NCBI GenBank assembly: GCA_003117195.1 | Contig: BDSI01000109.1 | Coordinates: 62,001-126,000 of the forward strand | Direction of reading: 5' to 3' | DNA from: Eudorina sp. 2006-703-Eu-15 | Taxonomy: Eukaryota; Chlorophyta; Chlorophyceae; Chlamydomonadales; Volvocaceae | Length of the DNA stretch: 64,000 bases | Shown: positions 1-11,204 of the stretch, piece by piece | Position numbering within the stretch: the first letter of the stretch is position 1 | Layout: each line of letters opens with the position of its first letter | Made by a program: the position numbers and the translations under genes | Notes under the pieces: generated by a model | Told to the model about the DNA's origin: nothing | The model's database searches: none | Seen by the model: only the letters and a program-made list of their open reading frames with translations

Positions 1-529
1 CAACGATCCACCCGAGGGGGGCTGTGGTCTCGGCCGGGGGTGTAGGGCTCCAGGGTGGCCTCTTGACAAGGCCTGGTGTGTTCTTAGGCAGGCAGACGAG
101 GCCTGGTGTGTGGGGGGGGCCGGGAGGGGGCCCCTCCCCAGCAGCCCCTCACCAGTGCAACATCACGCAACGTCATCACGTCAAGGGTCGGCAAGGGTCG
201 GCTCGAGCAAGCGGTCGGTCGGCTCCGCGGCGGCGGCGGCGGCGGCACACACAAGGCGCCTGACATCGCCGGCCCAGAGGCAGGGCGGGCGGGCGGGCGG
301 GGGGCCTCCACTGGCCCCTCCAGCGGGGAAGAAGGTACTGGGGGGAGGAGGACACTCCGTACCAAGCCCGCCCGTACCAGGTCCCTTTGGTAGAAAGCGC
401 CCGCCCCCACCCGGGGGTCACCGCCCCTGTACCGCAGCATCAAGAAAGAAAGCGAAGCCGCCACAGGCCAGGCGGGCAGGCAGGCCGCCTCGGGCGCCCC
501 CTACCCGACCCGACCCATCCCCCCGCCCC
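1..529. other. Intergenic, GC-rich, no gene seen
   Basis: This stretch lies downstream of the pseudouridine kinase stop. It is rich in G and C runs and a CGG-type run near 227-245. The reading frames crossing it are Pro/Arg/Gly-rich low-complexity sequence without a recognisable domain. I see no TGTAA-type polyadenylation signal for the minus-strand gene here. Confidence 0.5.
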
Positions 530-3500
530 CTAGCACAGCACTGAAGGGAAGTGGTGCCGCTGCAGCGTCGCCACCACCGCCTCCGCGTCCGCCCGCAGGG
601 AGGGGAAGTCCAAGTCGGGCACGTTGCGGTGGCTCTGTACGGCACGTCTCGCGGCAGCCTGAAGACACGAGAGGAGGAAAGGGGGCGAAATGGGAGGGAG
701 GGGTTTAGGGTTTTCGCGGTCCTTTCGCTGTTTTCATTGACATGAGGGAGGGGGGCATTGGGAGGGAGGGGTTTAGGGTTTTCGCGGTCCTTTCGCTGTT
801 TTCATTGACATGAGGGAGGGGGGCAATGGGAGGCCAACGGGTTAACGAAGGTGGGGTCCTCTGTAACATCATTTGTAATGATAACAACGAAAGCTTGCAC
901 CTCGGGCAGGTAGTGGTTAAAGATAAACCTGTCCGGCCCAAACCAGTTAGCGGTGGTGGTGGCGGTGGTGTGTTGGTTGGCAGAGCAGAGCAGGTGCGCG
1001 AGACATGCAAGGGGCACAGCAGTTCCATCAACAGTTGCCCGTGTGCAATATGATGTACCAATGCCCGACCCATACAGTAATTTAGAGGCTGCGGTGTCGG
1101 AAGAACGCTGTCGATTCGGTGTCAAGGTCTTAACGGTGATGTGTGGGGGGGGGGGGGGGGGGGAGGGGGGGGACGGGGGGGGGGTAAAGTCTAGGAAATC
1201 GGTGTAAACGGTCCCCCGAACCCCGCTGGGGCCAATGTCGTACCATGCCGTACGCCAGTGCGTGCACGGGCTCCTGCCGCTGCAGCAGCGCGGCCACCAT
1301 CCCGGCCACCAGCGTGTCGCCTGAGGGAGGAATGGGGAGGGGGAGGGAGACTGCAGGGGTTGGAAGAGGGTGGCGGCTGCGGCGTGCGGAATCGTGGGGC
1401 GGCGGGCGGGGGAAGGGATGGGCAGCGGATTCCGCGAGCTAGGCCGGAAGGAGAAGATAGGGAGAGGGAAGGTACGAATTCGGGTAGATTCACCTAGAAT
1501 CCCATTCAGTTCTCCACATCATTCGTTCTGTTTTTGAGGAGGATCTACGGATGCCGCACGCAGCTCCCGACGGCCTCCGCCGCCCCGCTGCTGCATTTCG
1601 CAGATGGGGGGGGCCGCCGAGTGGGGGCGGCAGCCGGCGATAGACAGCGAGGCAGCTTCCGACACCTCCTTACTCGGACCGCCCCTCGTACCGTATTCAA
1701 CCGGCCAAAACTACTCAACCACCCCACCCACCTGCGCCGTTAACGCTAACCACCTCAGCTGGTAACGCCCTCAGGTGCGCCACATGCACTACCCGGGACG
1801 AGACGCGCGGTGTCGGCGGCGCCAGCGGCGTCCCCGCCTGACGCGCCGCCGCCGCTGCCGTCGCCGCCACTGGCGCCGGTTCGGGTTCTGCGTCCATCGC
1901 CGCGGAGGTGCCCGCCGCCGCCGCCGCCGCCACCAATGTGGACGGCGGTGTTGCCGACGCCGCCTGTCGTGACAACAGCGATGAGGCGCCGCAACGCCAG
2001 GACTCCCGCGACCCATGGGTCACGGAGGACAACGCAAAGTCCTGTATTGCGGCCGCGGCCGCGGCGCAGCGAGCGGCGTGTATCGCCCCGTGCGGTTGCG
2101 ATACGGCTCCCTGGCTGCAGACTGCGTGGTGGTGGTGCCGTACAACTACAGCAGCGGCGGTTTGATGCCGTACACGTGCGGCGGCGGCGCACGTCGCTTC
2201 CAACTCAACAGCCGCAGGGGCGGCTCTGCTGCAGGCGTCCAACGGCTGTAGTGACGCGCGCTGGCCGGCGGCGGCGGCGGCTGCCGCCTCCGCGTCCACG
2301 TAGGTGATGAGCGCGGCGCCGAGTGACCCAAGGGTCAGTACGACGCAGCAGGTGCCTGCCGCCGCAGCAACAGCAGCAGCCGCCAAGGGGGACAGGGTTT
2401 AGCTGTCTTGATTTACATAAGGGGTACGGCGGTCGACACACTTGGCAGGCGGTTGAATGCATACAAACGGAAACACGCAGCTGCAATCCAAGGGGGGCGG
2501 AGTCCGGGTGGAGGTCTGGGGTGCGGGGGGCCGAGGGCCGTCCATGGTCCGGGGGCACCTTCCGCCGACCGCACCGGAAGGTGAGGAGGCGGCAGGGGTG
2601 CTTGGGCCGGGGCCGGGGGTTTGCGACCCTGGCGCTTTGGATTTACGGGACTGCGGACGCATGCGGACATACGGACAAACGGACATACGGACAAACGGAG
2701 GTATGGAGATATGGAGCAACCCCGCCTCACCCCTTCCCCCCGCACCCACCCCCACACCCACCCTGCGCCAGCACCACCTCCGCGAAGCCCGCCAGCTGTC
2801 GCAGCAGCGCCACCACCGCCGGCTCCTCGGGGCCCCGCCCTGCACCCCCACCGCCACCCCCACCGGCGGCGGCGGCGGCAGCACCCGACCCTCCTCCCCC
2901 CCAGCGGCCGCGAGCCGCCACTGCCGCCCGCCCCTTCCGCCTCCGCCTGCCCCTCCAAAACCGACAAGGAGGCCGAGGGGGAGGGCTCCGGTTCGTCCTC
3001 CAGGGAGGGCCGCGGCAGCAGCGGCAGCCCCGCTGTCCTCCGGACCTCGTCCGCCAGCGACAACAGCTCGGCGGCGTTGGGGGAGACGAACGTCGCGTAC
3101 GGCAGTGACGTCACGAGGCTGCGGCAGCAGCGGGGGGGGGGGACGGGCGGAGGTTGTTAATAAGCAAACGGCCCAGACACACGGGGTGGGTGGGTGTGGG
3201 GCGGGGGCTGATTGCGGAGTGGGTGTTGGTGCTGCGGTGTTGCGCTGGGTTGAGGTGTCGGGGGAGAGGGAATATGAGGGGCGGAGCGGGAGAGTGACCC
3301 ATGGGGGTTTGCCGTACGGGTACGGCCTCTTGCGCCACGCGTCCCCCTTCCGTCCCCCGTCCCTCCTGACCCCCTCCGTACTCCCGCAGGCGTCCTTCGG
3401 TGTCCGTGCCCCACTCCCCTGACGGCCCCGTCCTCCGCCTCCCCTCCTCACACCTCACACCTCACTGCCACTTCCTCCCTCCCTTGCTCCCTTCCCTCCC

Positions 3501-6500
3501 AATAGGTCTATCAATTTCCTATACCCTTCCCTCCCACTCCCTCCCTCCCCTCCCCAGATTCGTGCGCTGGCAGTCAGTCAGCGCTCAGCGGCCTTCCTAA
3601 ACCTTGGCACCCATTCGCCGCACCCCTCCTCCCAGTCCCTTGCTCTGGCAACAGCGCAGCTTGAATATGTCTACTAATCCTCCAATTTCGGGTTCTTATT
3701 CTCTTAATTTCTTTAACCCCTCCTCCCCGTCCCCTCACCGCTGGGCCTTGGGCACCGACACCGGCTCCAAGAACACGGGCACACGCGCGCGGGCTGCTGT
3801 ACGACTGACGTACTCAAGCGCCTCCGCCGACAAGTTACCCTCCGCAAGCACCAAGCACGCCTGACGGGGCCCCGGAGCCCGACGGGGGAGAAGGGAGGGG
3901 AGGGCGCGAGGATGGGGCCAGGCAGGCAGGCATGCAGGCAGTTCAGAGGGCTCAGCGAGTCGGTGGACATCAACAAACCGCGCTTGTTCCACATACTGCG
4001 CTGACTGCCGGAGATCAAAGAGATCCCGCTAGCGGCGCGAAGAGATCCGGCGGAGGCACTGATAGTACGAAGATCTCCAGCGACGATAATCCCGTGGGGG
4101 GGCCGCCGCGGGGGAGCGCACAGCACAGCCCGTGCGCTTACTTGGAGGGAGGACCCGCAGCCACCGATCCTGTAGCGGCCCCGTGCGTGTGTGTTTTAAG
4201 TGCCAGCTCCCCCTCTTCTTGACCCTCCTACCCAGAAACATCCTCCCCACCCCATCAGGGCAGTTTCTCACCGTCCACGTCCCACCCATTCGCTTTACCC
4301 CCCCTCTCCGACAGCCAACCCTCTGATGTTTGTGGCCGACAGCGCCGAAATCCTCCCCCGCAACCGCACACCTGTTATATCTGCCCCCGCAACCGCACAC
4401 CTGTTGTACCTGCCGGCCTGCCTACCTGTTGGAACTGCGTCTCGCACTCGCGCAGCCGAGTCGGCGTCAGGTACTGCTCCACGGATGTGACGTCCGCCAC
4501 CGCCGCCGCCACCTCGCCGCACCTGCAGACATACACCCCCACACACATCCACATACACATACACACGGGTTGCAATCCTAAACATACACACGGGTCTTGT
4601 TTGGCTGTCCTGTGTGTCCTGTCGAGTTGCCAATGGTCAGTACGCCGCAGGCTTTGGTAAGGATATGGGCAGTTCTGGGCGGGTTTCTCATTAAACACAC
4701 GGGTTTCTCGCTAAACACCCACGGCTTATCACATGCACGGGCGAGTAGGGACCTTGCTCAGGGGTTCGGGGCGTTCAAACGACGAACACGCCCAGAACGA
4801 GCCCGGCCAAGCGGCCATGCTCAGCACGCCTTGACGAATTGGTAACGGGAGTAAGTAAGGGGAAAGGGGGACATAGGACCTTGGTACACCGATATTGAGG
4901 CTGCGCTGCTGCCAGAAACTACGGCATCGAGGAAGCTGAGTGGTCACAGCAGGGGTAAGGGGGAGCGTAGGATTGAACATGCAAGGGGTAGCCACAGGGG
5001 TAGCAGGGGTAGCCACAGGGGTAGCCACAGTTGGGGTGGGGATGGCAACCTGGTTGGCTTCCCCACCTTCGCTCAACCCCCATCACCACAGGGGAGGGCA
5101 ACCCGTCACCCCCCCGTCACCCCCCCCAGGGAGCTAGGGCTCCTGTCGATTCTCTCCGAATTCTGCTTTAGACTACCCACATGTTCCGACTCATCTAACT
5201 TGGTTTTGGCAACACCGACGCCTACATACACCGTCGTCGTCGCTGGCGATCTACGGTACTGTACCATTTTTTCTCCGGTCGAACCGTCGCTCTGGCAGCT
5301 GCGCAGTTTGAACTTGTCTACCAATTTCCTATACCCCACCCCCCAAAACCCTCCGCCCCGCACCTGTCCAGCACCGCCGACACGCTGGGAGTGGGAGCTC
5401 CAGGGAGGGTCACCAGCTGCGTCAGATCCAGCCTGTGGGGTGGAGCGTGCGCGTGTGTTCCGGCGAGGAAGCCGTGTGTGATAGTGTCTTGGGAGAAGGA
5501 GGCGAGGGTGTGGTCAGGCGTTGACTTTGCAACAAGGAAGGAGTGTAGAGGGGGTGCATGTGGGTTTGCAGGGAGGGGGAGCTGCGTGTGGTCGTGGGTT
5601 GGGCGCTGGGGACGGCCGTGGGTGGGTTAAATTTTATGAATGAAATAAACCCGAAAGACAGGCCCGTGGGTGAGTGCATCCTCACCGCAGGCGGCGCAGC
5701 GAGGCGGTCAGGAAGCTGCCTGCGGTGTCGTCCCCCACCAGCGAGATGAAGACGGGCGCGGGTAGGTCGGGGGGGAGCAGCCCGCTGAGGGCCTCGGCCA
5801 TGTTGCGGCCCACACCGCCGGGGACCTGGCGGACCTGCGGGGGGCACGGGGCGGGAGGAGGAGGGCAGAGAGGGAATGAGAGTGGCAGGGAGGGTGGCAG
5901 GGAGGGTGGCAGGGAGGGTGGCAGGGAGGGTGGCAGGGAGGGTGGCAGGGAGGGTGGCAGGGAGGGTGGCAGGGAGGGTGGCAGGGAGGGAGGTTGGGAC
6001 GTGGGAGCAGCAGGAATGGGCTGAGTGAGTCCACGCCAATTCCTACTGCACTGGGTTCAAAAAGGGGTGAAGGGGACGGGGTCTGGCCCGGGCGGATATG
6101 GTTGAGGTAGAGGACTAAAGCCCGTCTTACGGGATGTTGAGATGACGTGGTAAAGGGACGGACGGAGCGGACAAAAGGGGCGCCGAGGGCGCGGGCTTGT
6201 GCGAGCTGGCAAGCCGGCGTGACGGATACGACACGACCGTAACCAGTTTATGCAACTTTCTTACCTTCCCAGGGACGGAGGTTCCCTTTTGGACGTCCAC
6301 ATCGCTTGGTTGAGCCTGTCAGCGTAGAAAATGCAGGACTCAGGACGCAGTGGTCCGCAATTTGTTTTGGGAAAGCGCTGTGCACCTGAATGTCGAGGCA
6401 AACGCCTCCAACAATTACAAGAGGGCCATTTGAGGCCGCAAACCAGGGCGCCTCGCTGCGACTCCCTGGTTGGGCAGCACCCTGTTGTTCGGGCGCGAGA

Positions 6501-6580
6501 TGAGCAAGTAAGACAGCAAGCCTACCATCTGCCATTTCTGTTTTGTGTGTGGTGATCGCAATTTCGCAACTCTGCTTCAT
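530..6580 (-). CDS. PUKI: Pseudouridine kinase (PfkB family)
   Basis: PfkB-type sugar kinase that most resembles plant peroxisomal pseudouridine kinase, which phosphorylates pseudouridine to its 5'-phosphate in RNA-nucleoside breakdown. Exons in coding order: 6386-6580, 6265-6315, 5686-5834, 5364-5432, 4426-4522, 3739-3860, 2762-3118, 1732-2355, 1244-1320, 530-658. Joined blocks read GPLVIVGGVCLDI, GGVGRNMAEAL (substrate side), VFISLVGDD, LAEGNLSAEALE, FLEPVSVPKA, FVSPNAAEL, VVLTLGSLGAAL, and the catalytic GAGDTLVAGM split over an intron. The tail is AARRAVQSHRNVPDLDF. Splice phases agree except inside exon 2762-3118, whose length leaves a one-base frame discontinuity in a G-rich Pro/Gly run (either an unseen tiny intron or a sequence error). 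Exon 1732-2355 carries a large Ala/His-rich insertion between conserved blocks. The ATG at 6580 is the first available; an in-frame Met at 6535 is an alternative start. Confidence 0.85.
691..826. repeat. 68-bp tandem duplication in an intron
   Basis: Two nearly identical 68-bp units (691-758 and 759-826) contain GGGGTTTAGGGTTTTCGCGG and CTGTTTTCATTGACATGAG. They sit in the last intron of the pseudouridine kinase gene. The TTTAGGGTTTT core resembles one and a half plant telomere units but is not a telomeric array. Confidence 0.9.
3642..5321. repeat. Degenerate repeat copies in kinase introns
   Basis: A motif close to CTCTGGCARCNGCGCAG followed by TTGAAYWTGTCTAC occurs at 3642-3674 and 5289-5321, and in reverse orientation near 4887-4919. 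A second shared piece, CCAGCGACGA next to a GTAC-containing stretch, lies near 4062-4090 and, inverted, near 5230-5265. This suggests remnants of one dispersed element inserted several times in introns of the pseudouridine kinase gene. Confidence 0.5.
5882..5990. repeat. 12-bp minisatellite (GTGGCAGGGAGG)n
   Basis: About nine head-to-tail copies of GTGGCAGGGAGG lie in the intron between the second and third exons of the pseudouridine kinase gene, just upstream of its 3' splice site at 5835. On the coding strand the array is a pyrimidine-rich CCTCCCTGCCAC repeat, so it may extend the polypyrimidine tract. Confidence 0.9.
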
Positions 6581-6816
6581 GCTAGGGTTTTGAAAATCAA
6601 GCGGTTATGACGAGCATCACGCGTAACGACCTCTTCGTCCGCCGTGCGCCGCCCTGCTTTTGAAAGAACGACATCGATACCGAATAGGCAGTTATAAGTT
6701 GTTAAACCTTGACACGCAGCCGGCTCCTACTTGCCATACTTTTAGCGCGGCCTTGCCGCCGCGCTTGAATTCGCGAAGCGACAGTTAGGCAGCGATTATT
6801 CAAGCACTTGGACAAA
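6581..6816. promoter_or_regulatory. Shared divergent promoter region
   Basis: Only 236 bp separate the start codons of the minus-strand pseudouridine kinase and the plus-strand LYAR gene, so both promoters and 5' UTRs must fit here. It contains a TAGGGTTTTG telo-box-like stretch next to the kinase start and a GCGCGGCCTTGCCGCCGCGC imperfect inverted repeat near 6747. No clear TATA box is visible in either direction. The promoter assignment is inferred from gene layout alone. Confidence 0.5.
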
Positions 6817-9748
6817 ATGGTGTGGTTCCACTGCGAAGACTGTGGTGATACCATCAAGAAGGTAGGAGCTGTGCAAAGAGTATGAAACATAGCACTTCGC
6901 GTCACCACCTGACCTGCTGCTCTTCTGCAGCCCAAGCTTGTCAACCACTTCCGCAGTTGCTCGGCGTCCCACTTCTCGTGCGTTGATTGTCTTCAGACAT
7001 TCACGCGGGGGACCGTTCAGGCAAGAAGCTCAGGCCGTGAGTTTTGGCGGCGTTTTTGGCGGCGTTGGCGGCGCCGATTCTACTTGCCATACTCTCATTG
7101 AATGCGTTTCCGAGCATGATGTTACAGCTGATTGCTGTTTAACAAGGTTTGCAGTTGTTCTTTGCACCAGTTATGTACCTCATGATGTGACTTCATCGAT
7201 CTCCCTATGCCGCTTCCGTTCCGCAGGGCCACTCGACGTGCGTGACGGAACATGAGAAGTACGCTTTAGCCGCCACCAAGCCCGGTGGCTTTGCTGCCGG
7301 CGGCGTTCCGGCCCGGGAAGGCGGGCCCGCAGCAGGCGCACCACCGGAACCTTCCGGGCTCGAGTTCCTGTCCACCCGACCGCCTTGGCGCTGCAGGTGC
7401 GTTGACCCCCTAGGGCATTATCCCAGCACAAGTCAGCAATTCACACGTTCAGCAATTCATACACACGTGGATGCAAAATGGTTGCCTCGTCAGTGGTCAT
7501 GGAGGACCTAAACGTGGGTTGTCCGGAGATCCGGGCGCCCTCTCATATCACCATGTGCAGCATGGACGTGCCGCAATCGTATTGGATCTTGGGTTATTCT
7601 AGGGTGCTATTCTAGGGTACTATTCTAGGGTGCTTAATTCTTTCACACACCTTATTCCCTTACCTGCCACAGCGTCTGCAACGTCAATTGCACAAGCCGG
7701 GAGACGCTAGTGAGCCATGCAGCGGGTGCTAAGCACAAGCGACGAGCCAAGGCGGCCCTCGCGGCCGCCAACGGCGGTGGCGCTGCCAACGGCGGTGGAG
7801 CCGCCAACGGGACCGCCGCAGCCGCGAATGGCAACGCAGGCGCTGCCAACGGCGGCGGCGCCGCCGCCGCCGCCACCAACGCCAAGCGTCGACCAGCGCC
7901 CAGCAGTAGCAGCAGCTCCTCGTCCGATGACAGCAGTAGCAGTGACAGTGACAGCGATGACAAGAAACCGCAACAGCCTCCCGCCAAGCGCCAGGCCGTC
8001 GGTGACAAGGCCAAGCCCGTCGCCGCCAAACCCGCCGCCGCCACCAAAGGAGGCAAAGGCTCGAAAGTGTCGGCTTCCAGCAGCAGCAGTAGCGACAGCG
8101 ACAGCTCTTCAGACGATACCAGCAGCAGCAGCGACTCTGATAGCGATTCGGAAGCGGCGCCAGCTGCCAAGAAGGCCGGTAAGCAAGGCCCGGCTGTGAA
8201 GGCGGCTGCGCCTACGGCCGCCGCGAAAGCCCCTGAGGCCAAGAAAGCGGTAAAGCAGCCGTCAGCGTCGACTTCGTCGTCCTCATCCTCTGATGACTCG
8301 TCTTCTTCTTCGTCTGACAGCGACACTAGCAGCAGCGACAGCGAAGAGCAGGAGGCGAAGCGGTCCGCGCCCGCCGCTGGTGCCGCCACCGCCGCCAAGG
8401 TCCCCTCTGGCGCAGCTGCGCAGCCGGACGCCAAAAAGTCGCAGGCGGCGAAGGTGACGAAGCCGGCTGACAGCGACGCGACCTCGTCGTCCTCCTCTGA
8501 AGACGGCAGCAGCAGCGAAGATGAGGACGACGAGGATTCGAAGCCGAAGGCGGCCGCTGCAGGCAAGACAGAAGGTGGGGAGGCGAACGCTGCCGTCCAG
8601 CAAGCGCCGTTCCCGGCGACCACTGAGGACTTGTGTGCCTTGTGTCCGACACCGCCCGATTCGTTGTTCAAGGACTGCTGCTGTGATCTTGGTGAATATG
8701 CTTATGAGGATGAATCCGAGGAGCCGTCGCCTGGGAGCAGTGATGGGGACGACCCCAAACCGAGACCAATTTCGGAGCCGCTCAAAACGCCAGTTTCCGC
8801 GGGTGCTACCGCGGCGGCGAGGGCTGCGGCGGCCGGGAGGGAGGGGACTGGGGGATCTAGCGAACCGAAACGGGGCTTGTTTGGCAGCGGCGGGGGCAGC
8901 GGCAGCGGCCGGACGCCGGCGGATGAAATTTGGTATCGCCAGACTTCGTCGTCACCCTCCGACGTGAACGTGTTCAATGCCGCCACGACTGCGCCGGCAG
9001 GGGACAAGCCCGAAGAAGACAACAGCAGCAGCGACTCTGGGAACGGAAGCTCAAGCTCCGGAGATGACTCTGAGGAGGAGGAGGAAGGGCCAGGTGCAGC
9101 CGGGAAGGCGAATGCCGCAGCACCAGCAGCGGCGCCGCCGGCCAAACAACAAAAGGCGGCGGTCGAACCGGCAGCGGCCAAGAAGCGCAACAAGCCGGAG
9201 CCGCCGTCATCCTCGTCCGCTTCGGAGTCGTCCTCCGACTCGGGTTCTGACAGCGACGACGAACCGACCCCCAAGAAGGCAAAGAAGGCCAAGGTGGCGA
9301 CCAAGAAGACGGCCGGTGAGTAGCCGACCGTATTGGGGGGTCGAGTTCTTATACTCTTACATCTTAACCGTTAATGATCTTGGAAGGTTTTCCTTTTCAG
9401 GATCTGGGTCGATTTTGGGTCTGGATTGATTTGGGTTCATCTGGGTTGATTTGGGTTGGGTTTGGGGTTTCTGTGCGAGGAGCCCCCTGGGCCCGTAGTC
9501 ACACGGGACACCCGGGACAGTGCCGAGAGCGCGATCAGTAACAATACCCGCACCACAACCACCAGCAGCAGCTGTGGGTTAAGAAGAAACTGCCCAGACA
9601 CAGCGCAGCTGCAGCTGTGGGTGCACCGCCGGGGGTTCGTTCGTCCCTAGGGAGGGCTGACCGCTTTCTCGCCGCACTCCCTCGGAAGCAGCTCGGGGCC
9701 GTCTGTGTGGATACGAGCCGTCTGTGTGGCCGTCTGCTGATGCTGTCG

Positions 9749-9801
<53 letters not shown>

Positions 9802-11204
9802 GCAGACCCGCTGGGCGACGGGCTGGCCGATGCGAAGAAGTTTGACCAGCTGGCGGCGGCGGTTCGGGAGGGCCTGCAGAAGAAAGCCGAGGTGAGGAGG
9901 ACGAAGGAGTAGAGTACACGTGGAGAGGGTTGGAGGGGAGAGAGTGTTCGCTTCACGAGGGGGTTGTGTGATAGTCTCTCTGACTCGCAACGCATACGAC
10001 ACCAGCTCACCACTTCGTGGCTTTGTGCGCTGCGCTGCGTTGCGCAGGTGGGTCATGCGGCGCTGCTTCGAATGGTCCGGACACACCTGCTGCCGGGAGA
10101 CTTGACGGACGAGGACTTGAGCCGTGTACGGCAGCAGGTATGACGACAATGTGTGCGCGCATCCTTCTGGAGGATGACCACTCGCATTTCGAGTGGACGG
10201 AGCGCCGCGTGCGGATCGTTCCTTGACCAGTGTCCCTCGCTGTGGCGGACGCACGAACATACCACCTATGGACAATGCTCCTGCTAGGATTCGAACCCGC
10301 CTGCTCGCACAGACGCACACGTCTGTTCACACACCCGGGCGAACTAGAACAAACGAACATCTCAGCGCGCACACCTTCGCGCACATCCGTACGGCAGCAT
10401 GCACGACATCCGCGTGGGCCTTAAGATCACATTCCTGCGGGGCTTGTCCCCGCCCGTGGAATGCAATTGAGTCATACCCGCGCTAGAGGGACGCAGGCCG
10501 GGGGGCGCGCGCGTTATGCGCCGCCCCCCGCGCCGAACGCCGTTGCCGGCAGGCCGCAGAGCGCTTCGCTGTGCGGCCCCGCCCGAGTGCCTGGCCTCCC
10601 CCTCTCTCCCTCCCTCTCACTTTGCTGAGGGGGTTGGGGGCGGAGGGATGGCCGCTTCTCGAACACCGGGCGGGCGCCTGGCTCGGACAACATCTCTTTT
10701 TTTACGCCATCATTTCATTCATCCATTCATGAATTATCCACTCATAGCTTCATTATTTAATAATCATCCATTCTCCGGCAACGTGAACCTGTCGGCTCGG
10801 ATCGCGTTGTGCCTCGACGTGTGCCGCAGCTGGTGGCGAGGGGCGTGTGTGGGCTGGAGGACGAGAGCCGATTGGTGAAGCTCAAGGAGGAGCCCGCCGC
10901 TAAGAAGGCCGCACCCAAGAAGGGCAAGGCGGCGGCGGAGGAGAAGGCGGAGGAGCCCGCCGCCAAGAAGGGGAAGGAGAAGGCCAAGAAGGGCAAGGTG
11001 GCGGAGGAGAAGGCGGAGGAGCCTGCGCCCAAGAAGGGAAAGGAGAAGGCCGCTTCAAAGAAGGGCAAGGCGGCGGAGGAGGAGAAGGGTGCACCGCCGA
11101 AGGTAGAGGAGGAGAAGGCGGAGGAGCAGCCTGCACCCAAGAAGGGAAAGGCGAAAGCTGCATCCAAAGAGGGCAAGGGCAAGGCGGCCAAGAAGACCAA
11201 GTGA
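6817..11204 (+). CDS. LYAR: LYAR-type zinc-finger nucleolar protein
   Basis: Homologue of the nucleolar protein LYAR, linked to ribosome biogenesis. Exons: 6817-6861, 6931-7020, 7227-7396, 7673-9315, 9806-9891, 10048-10137, 10830-11204 (832 codons plus stop, phases consistent). The N-terminus begins MVWFHCEDCGD, followed by PKLVNHFRSC, FSCVDCLQTF and GHSTCVTEHEKY, the paired C2HC LYAR fingers. A third U1-like finger follows: RPPWRC, then VCNVNC, then HAAGAKH. The huge fourth exon is a Nopp140/SRP40-like desert of alternating acidic Ser blocks and Lys/Ala/Pro blocks, interrupted by a Cys-rich patch (FKDCCCDLGEYAYED). Exons 5-6 resemble the conserved LYAR C-terminal helical segment. The last exon is a Lys/Glu/Ala repeat (PKKGKAAAEEKAEEP type). 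The second intron has a GC donor (CAG|GCAAGA). The gene is head-to-head with the pseudouridine kinase. Confidence 0.85.
9752..9796 (+). repeat. (CTG)15 microsatellite at a 3' splice site
   Basis: Fifteen perfect CTG triplets end nine bases before the inferred AG acceptor at 9804-9805 of the LYAR gene, where a polypyrimidine tract would normally lie. Translated in one frame the repeat would give poly-Ala, but the exon phase requires entry at 9806, so I treat it as intronic. Confidence 0.85.

Noticed and set aside
691..826. Telomere array suggested by TTTAGGGTTTT
   Set aside because: Only one unit per 68-bp copy, so it is a tandem duplication in an intron and not a telomeric repeat.
1715..2386. 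Independent Ala-rich protein on the minus strand
   Set aside because: Both ends carry PfkB motifs (VVLTLGSLG and VVSVNGAG) with in-phase splice sites, so it is an exon of the pseudouridine kinase.
7652..8671. 339-aa open frame on the minus strand
   Set aside because: It is the antisense shadow of the Ser/Asp-rich LYAR exon; its Leu/Ser/Ala composition follows from that.
10268..10300. tRNA-like 3' half on the minus strand (GGTTCGAATCCTAGCAGGAG)
   Set aside because: The T-loop-like GTTCGAATC is present, but no matching acceptor 5' strand, D-arm or anticodon arm can be placed upstream, and the T-stem pairs poorly.
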